Shown here piece by piece: positions 34,628-42,883 of a stretch of 64,000 bases of DNA. A program made the translations under genes and the position numbers. The stretch comes from Pseudomonas grandcourensis (GTDB taxonomy: Bacteria; Pseudomonadota; Gammaproteobacteria; Pseudomonadales; Pseudomonadaceae). The stretch spans positions 4,130,501 through 4,194,500 of the forward strand of contig NZ_CP150919.1 in NCBI RefSeq assembly GCF_039909015.1, given 5' to 3'. Within the stretch, counting starts at the first letter, position 1. Every line of letters starts with the position of its first letter. Under the pieces are notes generated by a model, which was given only the letters and a program-made list of their open reading frames with translations, had not been told where the DNA came from and searched no databases.

Positions 34628-35380
34628 ATGAAACGCCTGCCACTCGACGACAGCTTCAAGGTCAATCGCAACCCCGTTACCCTGCGCGAAATCGTGCTGG
34701 ATAAACTGCGAAGCGCCATCATGAACTTCCAGCTCCTGCCGGGAGACCGTCTGGTCGAACGCGATCTGTGCGATCGCCTGGGCGTCAGCCGTACCTCCGT
34801 GCGCGAAGCCTTGCGTCACCTGGAATCCGAAGGCCTGGTGGAATTCGCCGACGCCAAGGGCCCGCGTGTCGCAATCATTACCCTGGCCGACGCCGTGGAC
34901 ATCTACGAGCTGCGCTGCGTACTCGAAGGGCTGATCGTGCAACTGTTCACCCTGCGCGCCAAGGCCAAGGACATCAAGGCCCTGGAAAAAGCCCTCGAAG
35001 AAAACCGCAAGGCGCTGAAAGACGGCGAGCTGCAGCAGGTCATCGACTCGGTGCAGGGTTTCTACGATGTGCTGCTCGAAGGCTCGGGCAACCATGTCGC
35101 GGCCACTCAACTGCGCCAGTTGCAGGCACGCATCAGCTACCTGCGCGCGACCTCGGTGTCCCAGGAAAACCGTCGCGGCGCCAGCAACCAGGAAATGGAA
35201 CGCATGGTCGAGGCGATCAAGGGCGGTGACCCGCTGGTCGCCCACCAGGCGTGCGTCGACCACGTGCGTGCGGCCGCTGCCGTGGCCCTGGACTACCTCA
35301 AGCGCAAGCAGGAAGAAACCGGCGACATCCCGGCGATCACCCAGCCCATCGCGCTGAAAGAACCGCGCATAGGTCGCTGA
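34628..35380 (+). CDS. GntR-family (FadR/FCD) transcriptional regulator
   Basis: A 250-residue regulator. The winged helix-turn-helix lies at about residues 16-83 (ERDLCDRLGVSRTSVREALR) and the helical FCD ligand-binding domain at about 90-240. It begins at ATG 34628, 88 bases after the CMD gene. FCD regulators bind palindromes of TNGT..ACNA form and usually repress until a small acid binds. It is the only such regulator in the window, and seven candidate sites of matching form lie in promoters around it, so I infer that it controls that set. No copy of the site is seen before its own gene. Confidence 0.9.
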   Translation: MKRLPLDDSFKVNRNPVTLREIVLDKLRSAIMNFQLLPGDRLVERDLCDRLGVSRTSVREALRHLESEGLVEFADAKGPRVAIITLADAVDIYELRCVLEGLIVQLFTLRAKAKDIKALEKALEENRKALKDGELQQVIDSVQGFYDVLLEGSGNHVAATQLRQLQARISYLRATSVSQENRRGASNQEMERMVEAIKGGDPLVAHQACVDHVRAAAAVALDYLKRKQEETGDIPAITQPIALKEPRIGR

Positions 35381-35381
35381 C

Positions 35382-35945
35382 ATGTTCAGCCCGAGCTTTT
35401 GCCCAAAGTGCGGCAGCGCTGACCTAGGTCAGCAGGTGCCGCCGGGCGATACGCACGAGCGCCTGATGTGCCGCGGTTGCGGCTACATCCACTACATCAA
35501 TCCGAAGATCATTGCCGGCTGCATCATCGAGCAGGACGGCAAGTACCTGTTGTGCCAACGCGCGATTCCGCCGCGTCCGGGCACCTGGACGCTGCCGGCG
35601 GGCTTCATGGAAAGCGGCGAGACCACCGAGCAGGCGGCCTTGCGCGAGGTCTGGGAAGAAAGCGGCGTGCGTGCGGAAATCGTCTCGCCCTATTCGATCT
35701 TCAGCGTGCCGCAGATCAGCGAGGTGTACATCATCTTCCGCGCCATCGCGCTGGAGATTACCGGGCAGTACGGGCCGGAAACCCTCGACTACAAGTTCTT
35801 CGCGCCTGAGGATATTCCTTGGGACAGCATCTACTACCCGGCGATTCGGCAGATCCTTGAGCGCTATATCGAGGAGCGTCAGGCTGGGGTGTATGGCATT
35901 TATATGGGCAATGATGACAGCGGGAAGATTCACTTTATTCGGTGA
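35382..35945 (+). CDS. Zinc-ribbon Nudix hydrolase
   Basis: A 187-residue protein starting one base after the GntR gene. An N-terminal zinc ribbon (CPKC at 7-10, CRGC at 30-33) precedes a canonical Nudix box from Gly74 to Gly95 (GFMESGETTEQAALREVWEE), so it should be active on a nucleoside diphosphate derivative with Mg2+. The zinc ribbon resembles NudC-type NADH/FAD pyrophosphatases. In this flavin-rich cluster FAD to FMN conversion is an attractive but unproven role. Confidence 0.88.
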   Translation: MFSPSFCPKCGSADLGQQVPPGDTHERLMCRGCGYIHYINPKIIAGCIIEQDGKYLLCQRAIPPRPGTWTLPAGFMESGETTEQAALREVWEESGVRAEIVSPYSIFSVPQISEVYIIFRAIALEITGQYGPETLDYKFFAPEDIPWDSIYYPAIRQILERYIEERQAGVYGIYMGNDDSGKIHFIR

Positions 35946-35966
35946 TTAGCTGCGGATTTTGATCGA

Positions 35967-36000
35967 CCACCTTCCACCTTCCACCTTCCACCTTCCACCT
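35967..36000. repeat. Tandem 7-mer repeat
   Basis: CCACCTT repeated nearly five times in a row without interruption, 21 bases after the Nudix stop. Short tandem repeats like this change length by slippage; the region lies outside any gene. Confidence 0.85.
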
Positions 36001-36390
36001 GCGAGCTTGCTCGCGATGGCTTTGTGTCAGGCGATGAGTGTTTTGTAGGTGTACATATCCGTTGCTGCGGTAACGGCAGCTATTGGTTCCGCTTTTACAG
36101 CGGGTCACTTGGAAAAGCCCCAAGTAACCAAGGGCTCTTGCCCCTGACATTCGGTGCCTCGCCGTGGCTCGGCATGCCCTCGCTCCGGTCCTGCTCCGTG
36201 GGCCCGTCGCCATCGGCCATCCATGGCCGGGGGCGACTAACCCGGCATCCATGCCGGGTTGCCCACTGCGCAGAACCTGCGCTCGGCCTCACGAGGGGGC
36301 GTGTACCGCAACAGCGCCCGAGGCGGCCTACCGGCCGGCCTGGTTGTTGGGGTCGTTCGTCTGTGGGGCACCTGGTGACTGGCAGATCGT

Positions 36391-36485
36391 CATCGCGAGC
36401 AAGCTCGCTCCCACAGGTACTCAGTACATCTGCAAGATTTCGGTCGGCTGGCAGGCCGTCTTCGCGAGCAAGCTCGCTCCCACAG
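36391..36485. repeat. Two REP copies in direct orientation
   Basis: CATCGCGAGCAAGCTCGCTC followed by CCACAGG at 36391-36417, and the same core at 36461-36485, in the centre of the inverted-repeat region. Confidence 0.75.
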
Positions 36486-36863
36486 AAAAGCAAAAGCAGA
36501 GCAGCCCACACCACCGCGTCGATCCTCACCACTCATCAGGCCGAGCGTTAGCTCGCCTGCAGCTTTTGATCTTGATCCACCCGCCCCCTCGGAAGGCTGA
36601 GTGGAGGTGTTCATCCGGGGACTGGCGCGCAGCGCCGTTCGACGCAGTCGAACTCATTGCATGTAGGTCGAAGCGAAGCCGACCGGAGGGCAATGCCCCC
36701 GGATGAATACCGGAGCGAAGGAACGCCGAGCCTCAGCGAGGGGCCGTACGTAAGGGGCGAGACTTTTTGGTTCCTTTTGTGTCGTTTGACAAAAGGGACT
36801 CGCCGTAAGGGCGAAACCATAAGCCGCCGTTACCGCAGCAACGGATATGTACTCAGTCCCTTT

Positions 36864-37160
36864 TTAGAGCGGCCCCACACCCTCGACAATAATCACCTCA
36901 GCCAAAGCCACCCCTTCACGATACCCCCTAGCCTCCTGATACAACGCCGAGTGATAGCAAGCCACCGCCTGCTCATAGGAATCAAACTCGATCACCACAC
37001 TGCGCTGCGGCGTAGACCGGCCTTCCATCGCCTCGCTACGCCCACCCCGCGCCAGAATCCGACCGCCATACAGAGCAAACGCCTTGGGCGCCCGCTGAGT
37101 GTATTGGCTGTATTGATCAGGGTCGGTGACATCCACATGAGCAATCCAGTACGCCTTCAT
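36864..37160 (-). CDS. DUF1330 family protein
   Basis: A 98-residue protein matching DUF1330 (dimeric alpha/beta barrel, NIPSNAP-like): MKAYWIAHVDVTDPDQYSQY, GGRILARGGRSEAMEGR and RSVVIEFDSYEQAVACYHS. Members are often encoded in catabolic clusters, but the activity is not known. It is divergent from the RibB-type gene, with 70 bases between that contain one operator (37187-37198), so both are probably controlled together. A REP-rich region lies downstream. Confidence 0.85.
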   Translation of the reverse strand: MKAYWIAHVDVTDPDQYSQYTQRAPKAFALYGGRILARGGRSEAMEGRSTPQRSVVIEFDSYEQAVACYHSALYQEARGYREGVALAEVIIVEGVGPL

Positions 37161-37186
37161 AGTGACATCTCGGTTTATTTTGTATT

Positions 37187-37198
37187 ATGGTATACCAC
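37187..37198. promoter_or_regulatory. Operator ATGGTATACCAC between divergent DUF1330 and RibB-type genes
   Basis: The context TGTATTATGGTATACCACAG matches the palindrome class found at 29102, 52306 and 52956. It sits 26 bases from the DUF1330 start and 32 bases from the RibB-type start, a position that can control both. Confidence 0.7.
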
Positions 37199-37230
37199 AG
37201 AACCCATCCAACAAACACTGAGACTCCAGC

Positions 37231-38340
37231 ATGGCCTTCAACAGCATCGAAGAAATCATCGAAGATTACCGCCTCGGCAAAATGGTCCTGCTGGTCGACG
37301 ATGAAGACCGGGAAAACGAAGGCGACCTGTTGCTGGCCGCCGACTGCTGCACACCCGAGGCGATCAGCTTCATGGCCCGTGAAGCCCGGGGCCTGATATG
37401 CCTGACCTTGACCGACGAGCACTGCAAACGCCTGGGCCTGGAGCAGATGGTGCCGAGCAACGGCAGCGTGTTCAGCACCGCGTTCACCGTGTCCATCGAG
37501 GCCGCCGTCGGCGTGACCACCGGCATCTCCGCAGCGGATCGCGCTTGCACCGTGGCCGCTGCCGTCGCCGCCCATGCCGGCCCCGCCGACATCGTGCAAC
37601 CCGGCCACATCTTTCCGTTGCGCGCCCGGGAAGGCGGCGTGCTGACCCGCGCCGGCCATACCGAAGCCGGCTGCGACCTGGCACGCCTGGCCGGCCACAC
37701 GCCCGCATCGGTGATCGTCGAAGTGATGAACGACGACGGCACCATGGCCCGGCGCCCGGACCTGGAAGTATTCGCGCGCAAGCACGGGATCAAGATCGGC
37801 ACCATCGCCGACCTGATTCACTATCGCCTGAGCACCGAGCACACCATCGTGCGCATCGGTGAACGTGACCTGCCGACCGTGCACGGCACCTTTCGTCTGA
37901 TCACCTTTGAGGATCGCATCGAAGGCGGTGTCCACATGGCCATGGTCATGGGCGATTTGCGCCGCGAGCAACCGACACTGGTGCGGGTGCATGTGATTGA
38001 CCCGTTGCGCGACCTGGTCGGCGCCGAATACAGCGGGCCGACCAACTGGACGTTGTGGGCCGCCTTGCAGCGTGTCGCCGCCGAAGGCCACGGCGTGGTG
38101 GTGGTGCTGGCCAATCACGAATCCTCCCAGGCGTTGCTCGAGCGGGTGCCGCAATTGACCCAGCCGCCCCGGCAGTTCAGCCGTTCGCAGTCACGGATTT
38201 ATTCGGAAGTGGGCACCGGTGCGCAGATCCTGCAGAACCTGGGTGTCGGCAAGCTGCGTCATCTCGGCCCGCCGCTGAAGTATGCGGGCTTGACCGGGTA
38301 TGACCTGGAGGTGGTGGAGAGTATTCCATTCACCGAGTGA
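37231..38340 (+). CDS. ribB: 3,4-dihydroxy-2-butanone-4-phosphate synthase with degenerate GTP cyclohydrolase II domain (RibB-type)
   Basis: A 369-residue RibBA-like protein. Residues about 1-200 form the DHBP synthase domain with DDEDRENEGDLL, ADRACTVAAAV, RAREGGVLTRAGHTEA and related motifs; it makes the four-carbon precursor of riboflavin from ribulose 5-phosphate. Residues about 205-369 resemble GTP cyclohydrolase II, but the zinc-binding Cys cluster and the usual CGEQL region are absent, so that half is probably inactive, as in RibBX-type proteins. Its operator upstream ties it to the catabolic regulon, suggesting a dedicated flavin supply rather than housekeeping synthesis. Confidence 0.88.
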   Translation: MAFNSIEEIIEDYRLGKMVLLVDDEDRENEGDLLLAADCCTPEAISFMAREARGLICLTLTDEHCKRLGLEQMVPSNGSVFSTAFTVSIEAAVGVTTGISAADRACTVAAAVAAHAGPADIVQPGHIFPLRAREGGVLTRAGHTEAGCDLARLAGHTPASVIVEVMNDDGTMARRPDLEVFARKHGIKIGTIADLIHYRLSTEHTIVRIGERDLPTVHGTFRLITFEDRIEGGVHMAMVMGDLRREQPTLVRVHVIDPLRDLVGAEYSGPTNWTLWAALQRVAAEGHGVVVVLANHESSQALLERVPQLTQPPRQFSRSQSRIYSEVGTGAQILQNLGVGKLRHLGPPLKYAGLTGYDLEVVESIPFTE

Positions 38341-38360
38341 CTCTTGGCTTAGCACATTTC

Positions 38361-38455
38361 CCTGTGGGAGCGAGCTTGCTCGCGATAGCGGTATGACAGT
38401 CAACACTTGTATCGACTGACACGCCCTCATCGCGAGCAGGCTCGCTCCCACAAGG
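38361..38455. repeat. Inverted pair of REP elements
   Basis: CCTGTGGGAGCGAGCTTGCT at 38361 and its near-complement (ATCGCGAGCAGGCTCGCTCC, from 38429) face each other with about 40 bases between. They follow the RibB-type gene, with no other terminator seen, and may serve as its 3' boundary. Confidence 0.8.
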
Positions 38456-38538
38456 ATTGCGTCGCCGGGCAATCTTCAGAACCATTGAAAAATCCACTCT
38501 CGGCTGATAGCCGGTACGGCAAAGTGCTTGCACAAAGC

Positions 38539-38565
38539 TTGGAATACCATAATATGATATTCCAT
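38539..38565. promoter_or_regulatory. Two overlapping operator variants upstream of the ABC importer
   Basis: TTGGAATACCAT (38539-38550; reverse ATGGTATTCCAA) and ATGATATTCCAT (38554-38565). Each has two changes from ATGGTATACCAT. The first is identical, with its flanks CATATTATGG, to the site before the NCS1 permease at 52133, read in the same direction relative to the gene. Located about 100 bases before the ABC binding-protein gene. Confidence 0.6.
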
Positions 38566-38661
38566 AGACCGGACAGTCAGCACTGACTCGACGGACCTAC
38601 TGCTCCCGATAGGCGGGCACTCCAAAGCCCCGCTCATAAACACAACAATGAGGGCGTGAAA

Positions 38662-39687
38662 ATGGTGTTGAACAAACGTGCGACCGCGGTTCTTTTTGCG
38701 GGACTGCTGAGCGTGACCAGCCAGGCATTGCTGGCAGCTGAAAGCGTCAACTTCGTGAGTTGGGGTGGCAGCACCCAGGATGCGCAGAAGCAGGCCTGGG
38801 CCGACCCGTTCAGCAAGGCCAGCGGCATCACCGTGGTGCAGGATGGTCCGACCGACTACGGCAAGCTCAAGGCCATGGTCGAGAGCGGCAACGTGCAGTG
38901 GGACGTGGTCGACGTCGAAGCCGACTTCGCCCTGCGCGCCGCCTCCGAAGGCTTGCTCGAACCCCTCGATTTCAAAGTCATTGACCGCGACAAGATCGAC
39001 CCGCGCTTCGTCAGCGACCACGGCGTCGGCTCGTTCTTCTTCTCCTTCGTCCTCGGCTACAACGAAGGCAAGCTCGGCGCCAACAAGCCTCAGGACTGGT
39101 CCGCGCTGTTCGACACCAAGACCTACCCCGGCAAACGTGCCCTCTACAAATGGCCAAGCCCTGGCGTGCTGGAACTGGCGCTGCTGGCCGACGGTGTAGC
39201 GGCGGACAAGCTCTACCCGCTGGATCTGGATCGCGCCTTCAAAAAACTCGACACCATCAAGAAAGACATCGTCTGGTGGGGCGGCGGCGCGCAGTCGCAG
39301 CAGTTGCTGGCCTCCGGTGAAGCGAGCATGGGCCAGTTCTGGAACGGCCGGATTCACGCCCTGCAAGAAGACGGCGCCCCGGTCGGCGTAAGCTGGAAGC
39401 AGAACCTGGTCATGGCCGACATCCTGGTCATTCCCAAGGGTTCGAAAAACAAGGACGCGGCGATGAAGTTCCTGGCCAACGCCAGCAGTGCCAAGGGCCA
39501 GGCGGACTTCTCCAACCTGACCGCCTACGCCCCGGTCAACGTCGACAGCGTGCAGCGCCTGGACTCGGTGCTGGCCCCTAACCTGCCGACCGCTTACGCA
39601 AAGGATCAGATCACTCTTGATTTCGCGTACTGGGCCAAGAACGGTCCGGCCATCGCGACACGGTGGAACGAATGGCTGGTCAAATGA
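38662..39687 (+). CDS. ABC transporter periplasmic binding protein, spermidine/putrescine (PotD) type
   Basis: A 341-residue exported protein. The chosen start is ATG 38662, seven bases after AGGG, in preference to GTG 38656. The signal peptide (KRATAVLFAGLLSVTSQALL-AAES) is followed by a type-II binding-protein fold: VNFVSWGGSTQDAQKQAWAD, DVVDVEADFALRAASEG, WWGGGAQSQQLLASGEASM. The family binds polyamines, but many members bind other small N-compounds, and this sequence is not clearly a true PotD. Its stop overlaps the permease start (ATGA). Confidence 0.88.
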   Translation: MVLNKRATAVLFAGLLSVTSQALLAAESVNFVSWGGSTQDAQKQAWADPFSKASGITVVQDGPTDYGKLKAMVESGNVQWDVVDVEADFALRAASEGLLEPLDFKVIDRDKIDPRFVSDHGVGSFFFSFVLGYNEGKLGANKPQDWSALFDTKTYPGKRALYKWPSPGVLELALLADGVAADKLYPLDLDRAFKKLDTIKKDIVWWGGGAQSQQLLASGEASMGQFWNGRIHALQEDGAPVGVSWKQNLVMADILVIPKGSKNKDAAMKFLANASSAKGQADFSNLTAYAPVNVDSVQRLDSVLAPNLPTAYAKDQITLDFAYWAKNGPAIATRWNEWLVK

Positions 39688-40628
39688 AAATGACGGCAAC
39701 CGCGTCTCGTCCATCCACTGCCACCGGGAGCGCCACTGGCGCTGCCGGTTCGGCGCCCACCAAGGCAGCTGTGATGACGCAATCCCCTTCCCTGGCGCAG
39801 CGCTGGCGTGGCGCGAGCAACCTGGTCCCCGCCCTGCTGTTCCTCGGCCTGTTCTTTCTGGCGCCGTTGATTGGCCTGCTGCTGCGCGGCGTGCTGGAAC
39901 CGGTGCCGGGCCTGGGCAACTACGAACAACTGTTCGCCAACTCGGCCTATGCCCGGGTGTTGCTCAACACCTTCTCGGTGGCCGGTCTTGTGACCCTGTT
40001 CAGCCTGTTGCTGGGCTTCCCGCTGGCCTGGGCGATCACCCTGGTGCCCCGTGGCTGGGGTCGCTGGATCCTCAGCATCGTGCTGCTGTCGATGTGGACC
40101 AGCCTGCTCGCCCGCACCTACTCCTGGCTGGTGTTGCTGCAAGCCTCCGGGGTGATCAACAAGGCGTTGATGGCCATGGGCATCATCGATCAGCCGCTGG
40201 AGATGGTGCATAACCTCACCGGCGTGGTGATCGGCATGAGCTACATCATGATCCCGTTCATCGTGCTGCCGTTGCAGGCGACCATGCAGGCCATCGACCC
40301 GATGATCTTGCAGGCCGGTTCCATCTGCGGCGCCAGCCCCTGGACCAACTTCTTCCGGGTGTTCCTGCCGCTGTGCCGGCCGGGGCTGTTTTCCGGCGGC
40401 CTGATGGTGTTCGTGATGTCCCTCGGTTACTACGTGACCCCGGCGCTGCTGGGCGGTGCGCAGAACATGATGCTGCCCGAGTTCATCATTCAGCAGGTGC
40501 AGTCGTTCCTCAACTGGGGCCTGGCCAGTGCCGGTGCCGCGTTGTTGATCGTGATCACGCTGGTGCTGTTCTACTTCTACCTGAAGCTCCAGCCGGAATC
40601 CCCGGTTGGCGCCAGCAACGCGAGGTAA
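39684..40628 (+). CDS. ABC transporter permease (PotB type)
   Basis: A 314-residue inner-membrane protein starting at ATG 39684, which overlaps the previous stop. It has about six membrane segments, and the EAA-like loop for coupling to the ATPase is seen in QAGSICGASPWTNFFRVFLPLC near residue 210. The N-terminus is long and Ala/Thr/Ser-rich (about 40 residues) before the first membrane segment. It forms the permease pair with the next gene. Confidence 0.9.
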   Translation: MKMTATASRPSTATGSATGAAGSAPTKAAVMTQSPSLAQRWRGASNLVPALLFLGLFFLAPLIGLLLRGVLEPVPGLGNYEQLFANSAYARVLLNTFSVAGLVTLFSLLLGFPLAWAITLVPRGWGRWILSIVLLSMWTSLLARTYSWLVLLQASGVINKALMAMGIIDQPLEMVHNLTGVVIGMSYIMIPFIVLPLQATMQAIDPMILQAGSICGASPWTNFFRVFLPLCRPGLFSGGLMVFVMSLGYYVTPALLGGAQNMMLPEFIIQQVQSFLNWGLASAGAALLIVITLVLFYFYLKLQPESPVGASNAR

Positions 40629-40634
40629 GCCGTC

Positions 40635-41444
40635 ATGCTCCTGACCCCCAATGCCATGAGCCGGCGCATGCGCTTCGGCCTGTATGCCACCACCGGGCTG
40701 ATCGGTCTGTTCCTGCTGCTGCCGATCGTGTTCATCGTGCTGCTGTCGTTCGGCTCGTCCCAGTGGCTGGTGTTCCCGCCGCCGGGCTGGACGCTGAAAT
40801 GGTACGGCCAGTTCTTCTCCAATGCCGACTGGATGAACGCGGCGATGGCCAGCCTGAAAGTCGCGGTGCTGACCACGTTCTTCGCCGTCGCTTTGGGCCT
40901 GCCCACTGCGTTCGCCCTGGTGCGTGGCCGCTTCCCCGGCCGGGAAATGCTCTACGGCCTGTTCACCCTGCCGATGATCGTGCCCCTGGTGATCATCGCC
41001 GTGGCGGTGTACGCGCTGTTCCTGAAACTGGGTTACACCGGGACCATGTTCGCCTTTGTGGTCAGCCATGTGATCGTCGCGTTGCCGTTCACCATCATCT
41101 CGATCATCAACTCACTGAAGCTGTTCGATCAGTCGATCGAGGATGCGGCGGTGATCTGCGGCGCCTCGCGCCTGCAAGCGGTGTTCAAGGTGACCTTCCC
41201 GGCGATCCGTCCGGGCATGGTGGCCGGCGCCCTCTTCGCCTTCCTCGTTTCGTGGGATGAAGTGGTGCTGAGCGTGATGATGGCCAGCCCGACCCTGCAA
41301 ACCCTTCCCGTGAAAATGTGGACCACCCTGCGCCAGGACCTGACGCCCGTGATCGCCGTCGCTTCGACGCTGCTGATCGGCCTCTCGGTGTTGGTCATGG
41401 TCATCGCCGCTGCCCTGCGCCGGCGCAACGAAATCAGCGCTTGA
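40635..41444 (+). CDS. ABC transporter permease (PotC type)
   Basis: A 269-residue inner-membrane protein with about six membrane segments and the EAA-type loop DAAVICGASRLQAVFKVTFP near residue 180. It starts six bases after the previous stop and pairs with the PotB-type permease to import the ligand of the binding protein. Confidence 0.92.
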   Translation: MLLTPNAMSRRMRFGLYATTGLIGLFLLLPIVFIVLLSFGSSQWLVFPPPGWTLKWYGQFFSNADWMNAAMASLKVAVLTTFFAVALGLPTAFALVRGRFPGREMLYGLFTLPMIVPLVIIAVAVYALFLKLGYTGTMFAFVVSHVIVALPFTIISIINSLKLFDQSIEDAAVICGASRLQAVFKVTFPAIRPGMVAGALFAFLVSWDEVVLSVMMASPTLQTLPVKMWTTLRQDLTPVIAVASTLLIGLSVLVMVIAAALRRRNEISA

Positions 41445-41460
41445 GCGCCAGGAGTACGAC

Positions 41461-42615
41461 ATGAGTGCAGTGATCAAAGATTCCGCGCAGCAAAATGACA
41501 AACCCCTGGTCAGCCTGCGTAACCTGAACAAGCACTACGGCGACTTTGCCGCTGTGGACAACATCTCGCTGGACATCAAGGACGGCGAATTCCTCACCTT
41601 CCTCGGCTCCAGCGGCTCGGGCAAAAGCACCACGCTGTCGATGCTGGCCGGCTTCGAAACCCCGAGCAGCGGCGAGATCCTGGTCAACGGCCAGTCGCTG
41701 GTGAACGTGCCGCCGCACAAGCGCGACATCGGCATGGTGTTCCAGCGCTATTCGTTGTTCCCGCATCTGTCGGTACGCGACAACATCGCCTTCCCGTTGG
41801 CCATCCGCAAACTGGCTACCGCCGAGCGCGAGCGCCGGGTCGATGCGATGCTCAAACTGGTGCAGCTCGAGCAATTCGCCCATCGCCGCCCTTCGCAACT
41901 CTCCGGTGGCCAGCAGCAACGGGTCGCCATTGCCCGGGCGCTGGTCTATGAGCCGCGCATCCTGCTGATGGACGAACCCCTCGGTGCCCTGGACAAGAAA
42001 CTGCGTGAAGACTTGCAGGATGAACTGCGTCAGCTGCATCGGCGCCTGGGCATCACCATCGTCTACGTGACCCACGATCAGGAAGAAGCCATGCGTTTGT
42101 CCCAGCGCATCGCGATTTTTAGCCACGGCAAGATCGTCGGCCTGGGCAGTGGTTATGACCTGTACCAGAATCCGCCGAACGCCTTTGTCGCCTCGTTCCT
42201 CGGCAACTCGAACTTCCTCAAGCTCAAGGCCCAGGGTAATGCGGTGGCGACCTTCGAGGGGCAGCCGCTGTCGATCCGACTCACCGCCGGCCTGCAAACC
42301 GATCAGGACGTGCTGTTGATGGTGCGTCCGGAAAAAGCCCTGGCCCTGAGCAATGAACAAGCCCTTGCCGAACCCCTGGCCGCCGGCTGGAACGAAGTCT
42401 CGGCCAAAGTCATGGAAGTACTGTTTCTCGGCGAAAGCCAGACCTGCAGCGTGGTCACTGCTGGCGGCACCTCGATGACGGTCAAGGCGCTGTCCGCCGC
42501 CGGCATGCCGCTCAAGGCCGGCGACCCGGTGCGGGTGCGCTGGGCCACGGCAGATGCCTGCGTGTACACCGAATGGGCCGAAAGCGACCTGAACAAGGCC
42601 GCCGGCGCTCACTGA
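41461..42615 (+). CDS. ABC transporter ATP-binding protein (PotA type)
   Basis: A 384-residue ATPase with Walker A GSSGSGKSTTL near residue 50, signature LSGGQQQRVAIARAL, Walker B ILLMDEPLGALD and a C-terminal TOBE domain (about 290-375). It completes a binding protein-permease-permease-ATPase set with one operator in front. The last gene before a strong terminator. Confidence 0.94.
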   Translation: MSAVIKDSAQQNDKPLVSLRNLNKHYGDFAAVDNISLDIKDGEFLTFLGSSGSGKSTTLSMLAGFETPSSGEILVNGQSLVNVPPHKRDIGMVFQRYSLFPHLSVRDNIAFPLAIRKLATAERERRVDAMLKLVQLEQFAHRRPSQLSGGQQQRVAIARALVYEPRILLMDEPLGALDKKLREDLQDELRQLHRRLGITIVYVTHDQEEAMRLSQRIAIFSHGKIVGLGSGYDLYQNPPNAFVASFLGNSNFLKLKAQGNAVATFEGQPLSIRLTAGLQTDQDVLLMVRPEKALALSNEQALAEPLAAGWNEVSAKVMEVLFLGESQTCSVVTAGGTSMTVKALSAAGMPLKAGDPVRVRWATADACVYTEWAESDLNKAAGAH

Positions 42616-42659
42616 TCCATTGGCCTGCGCGCGCGGGCCACTATAATGAGTCACCCTCG

Positions 42660-42694
42660 GGCCATCACAACGTCGGGTTGTGGTGGCCTTTTTT
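42660..42694 (+). terminator. Rho-independent terminator after the ABC operon
   Basis: GGCCATCACAAC (42660-42671) and GTTGTGGTGGCC (42677-42688) form a perfect 12-bp stem with a 5-base loop, followed by six Ts. This cleanly ends the ABC operon, so the amidase must have its own promoter. Confidence 0.92.
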
Positions 42695-42814
42695 CTGTCG
42701 CCTGTAAGATAAATTGGACAACGGATTCCTAAAATCCCGGTTTAATGCTAAATAGTGCTCAGTATTTTTAACACCCGACCCTGTCGTGCCACACAGTGCA
42801 ACGAGAATAACGAT

Positions 42815-42883
42815 ATGAAAGTCCATTTCGAGAAAAGTGAAGTGTTTGGGACCCTCCACCTGCAAGCGGCGGTGGCAGCATGA
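42815..42883 (+). CDS. 22-codon leader ORF coupled to the amidase
   Basis: ATG 42815 opens a 22-codon frame beginning MKVHFEKSEVFGTLH and ending AAVAA; its TGA overlaps the amidase ATG (ATGA at 42880-42883). The ribosome-binding site is weak (CGAGAA). The exact overlap suggests translational coupling. The frame could be chance, or the ORF could be the only way the amidase is initiated, since the amidase has no good Shine-Dalgarno of its own apart from the GCGGCGG region. Confidence 0.4.
   Translation: MKVHFEKSEVFGTLHLQAAVAA

Larger units (their letters stand above)
35946..36863. repeat. Complex repeat region with large inverted repeat
   Basis: About 900 bases without a credible gene. It starts with five near-perfect copies of the 7-mer CCACCTT (35967-36000). 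Two exact 27-bp arms (36051-36077 and 36826-36852, beginning GTACATATCCGTTGCTGCGG) face each other in inverted orientation, each followed inwards by a diverged copy of a repeat related to a long Pseudomonas intergenic repeat. REP elements at about 36391-36417 and 36461-36485 lie between. Open frames across it are composition artefacts. Confidence 0.75.

Noticed and set aside
36024..36706. Overlapping frames of about 175-180 residues in the repeat region
   Set aside because: They follow the dispersed repeat and REP elements; frames like these are commonly mis-annotated in Pseudomonas.
37900..38340. A functional GTP cyclohydrolase II domain in the RibB-type protein
   Set aside because: The cysteine triad for zinc and the usual GTP-binding residues are missing, so I describe it as degenerate.
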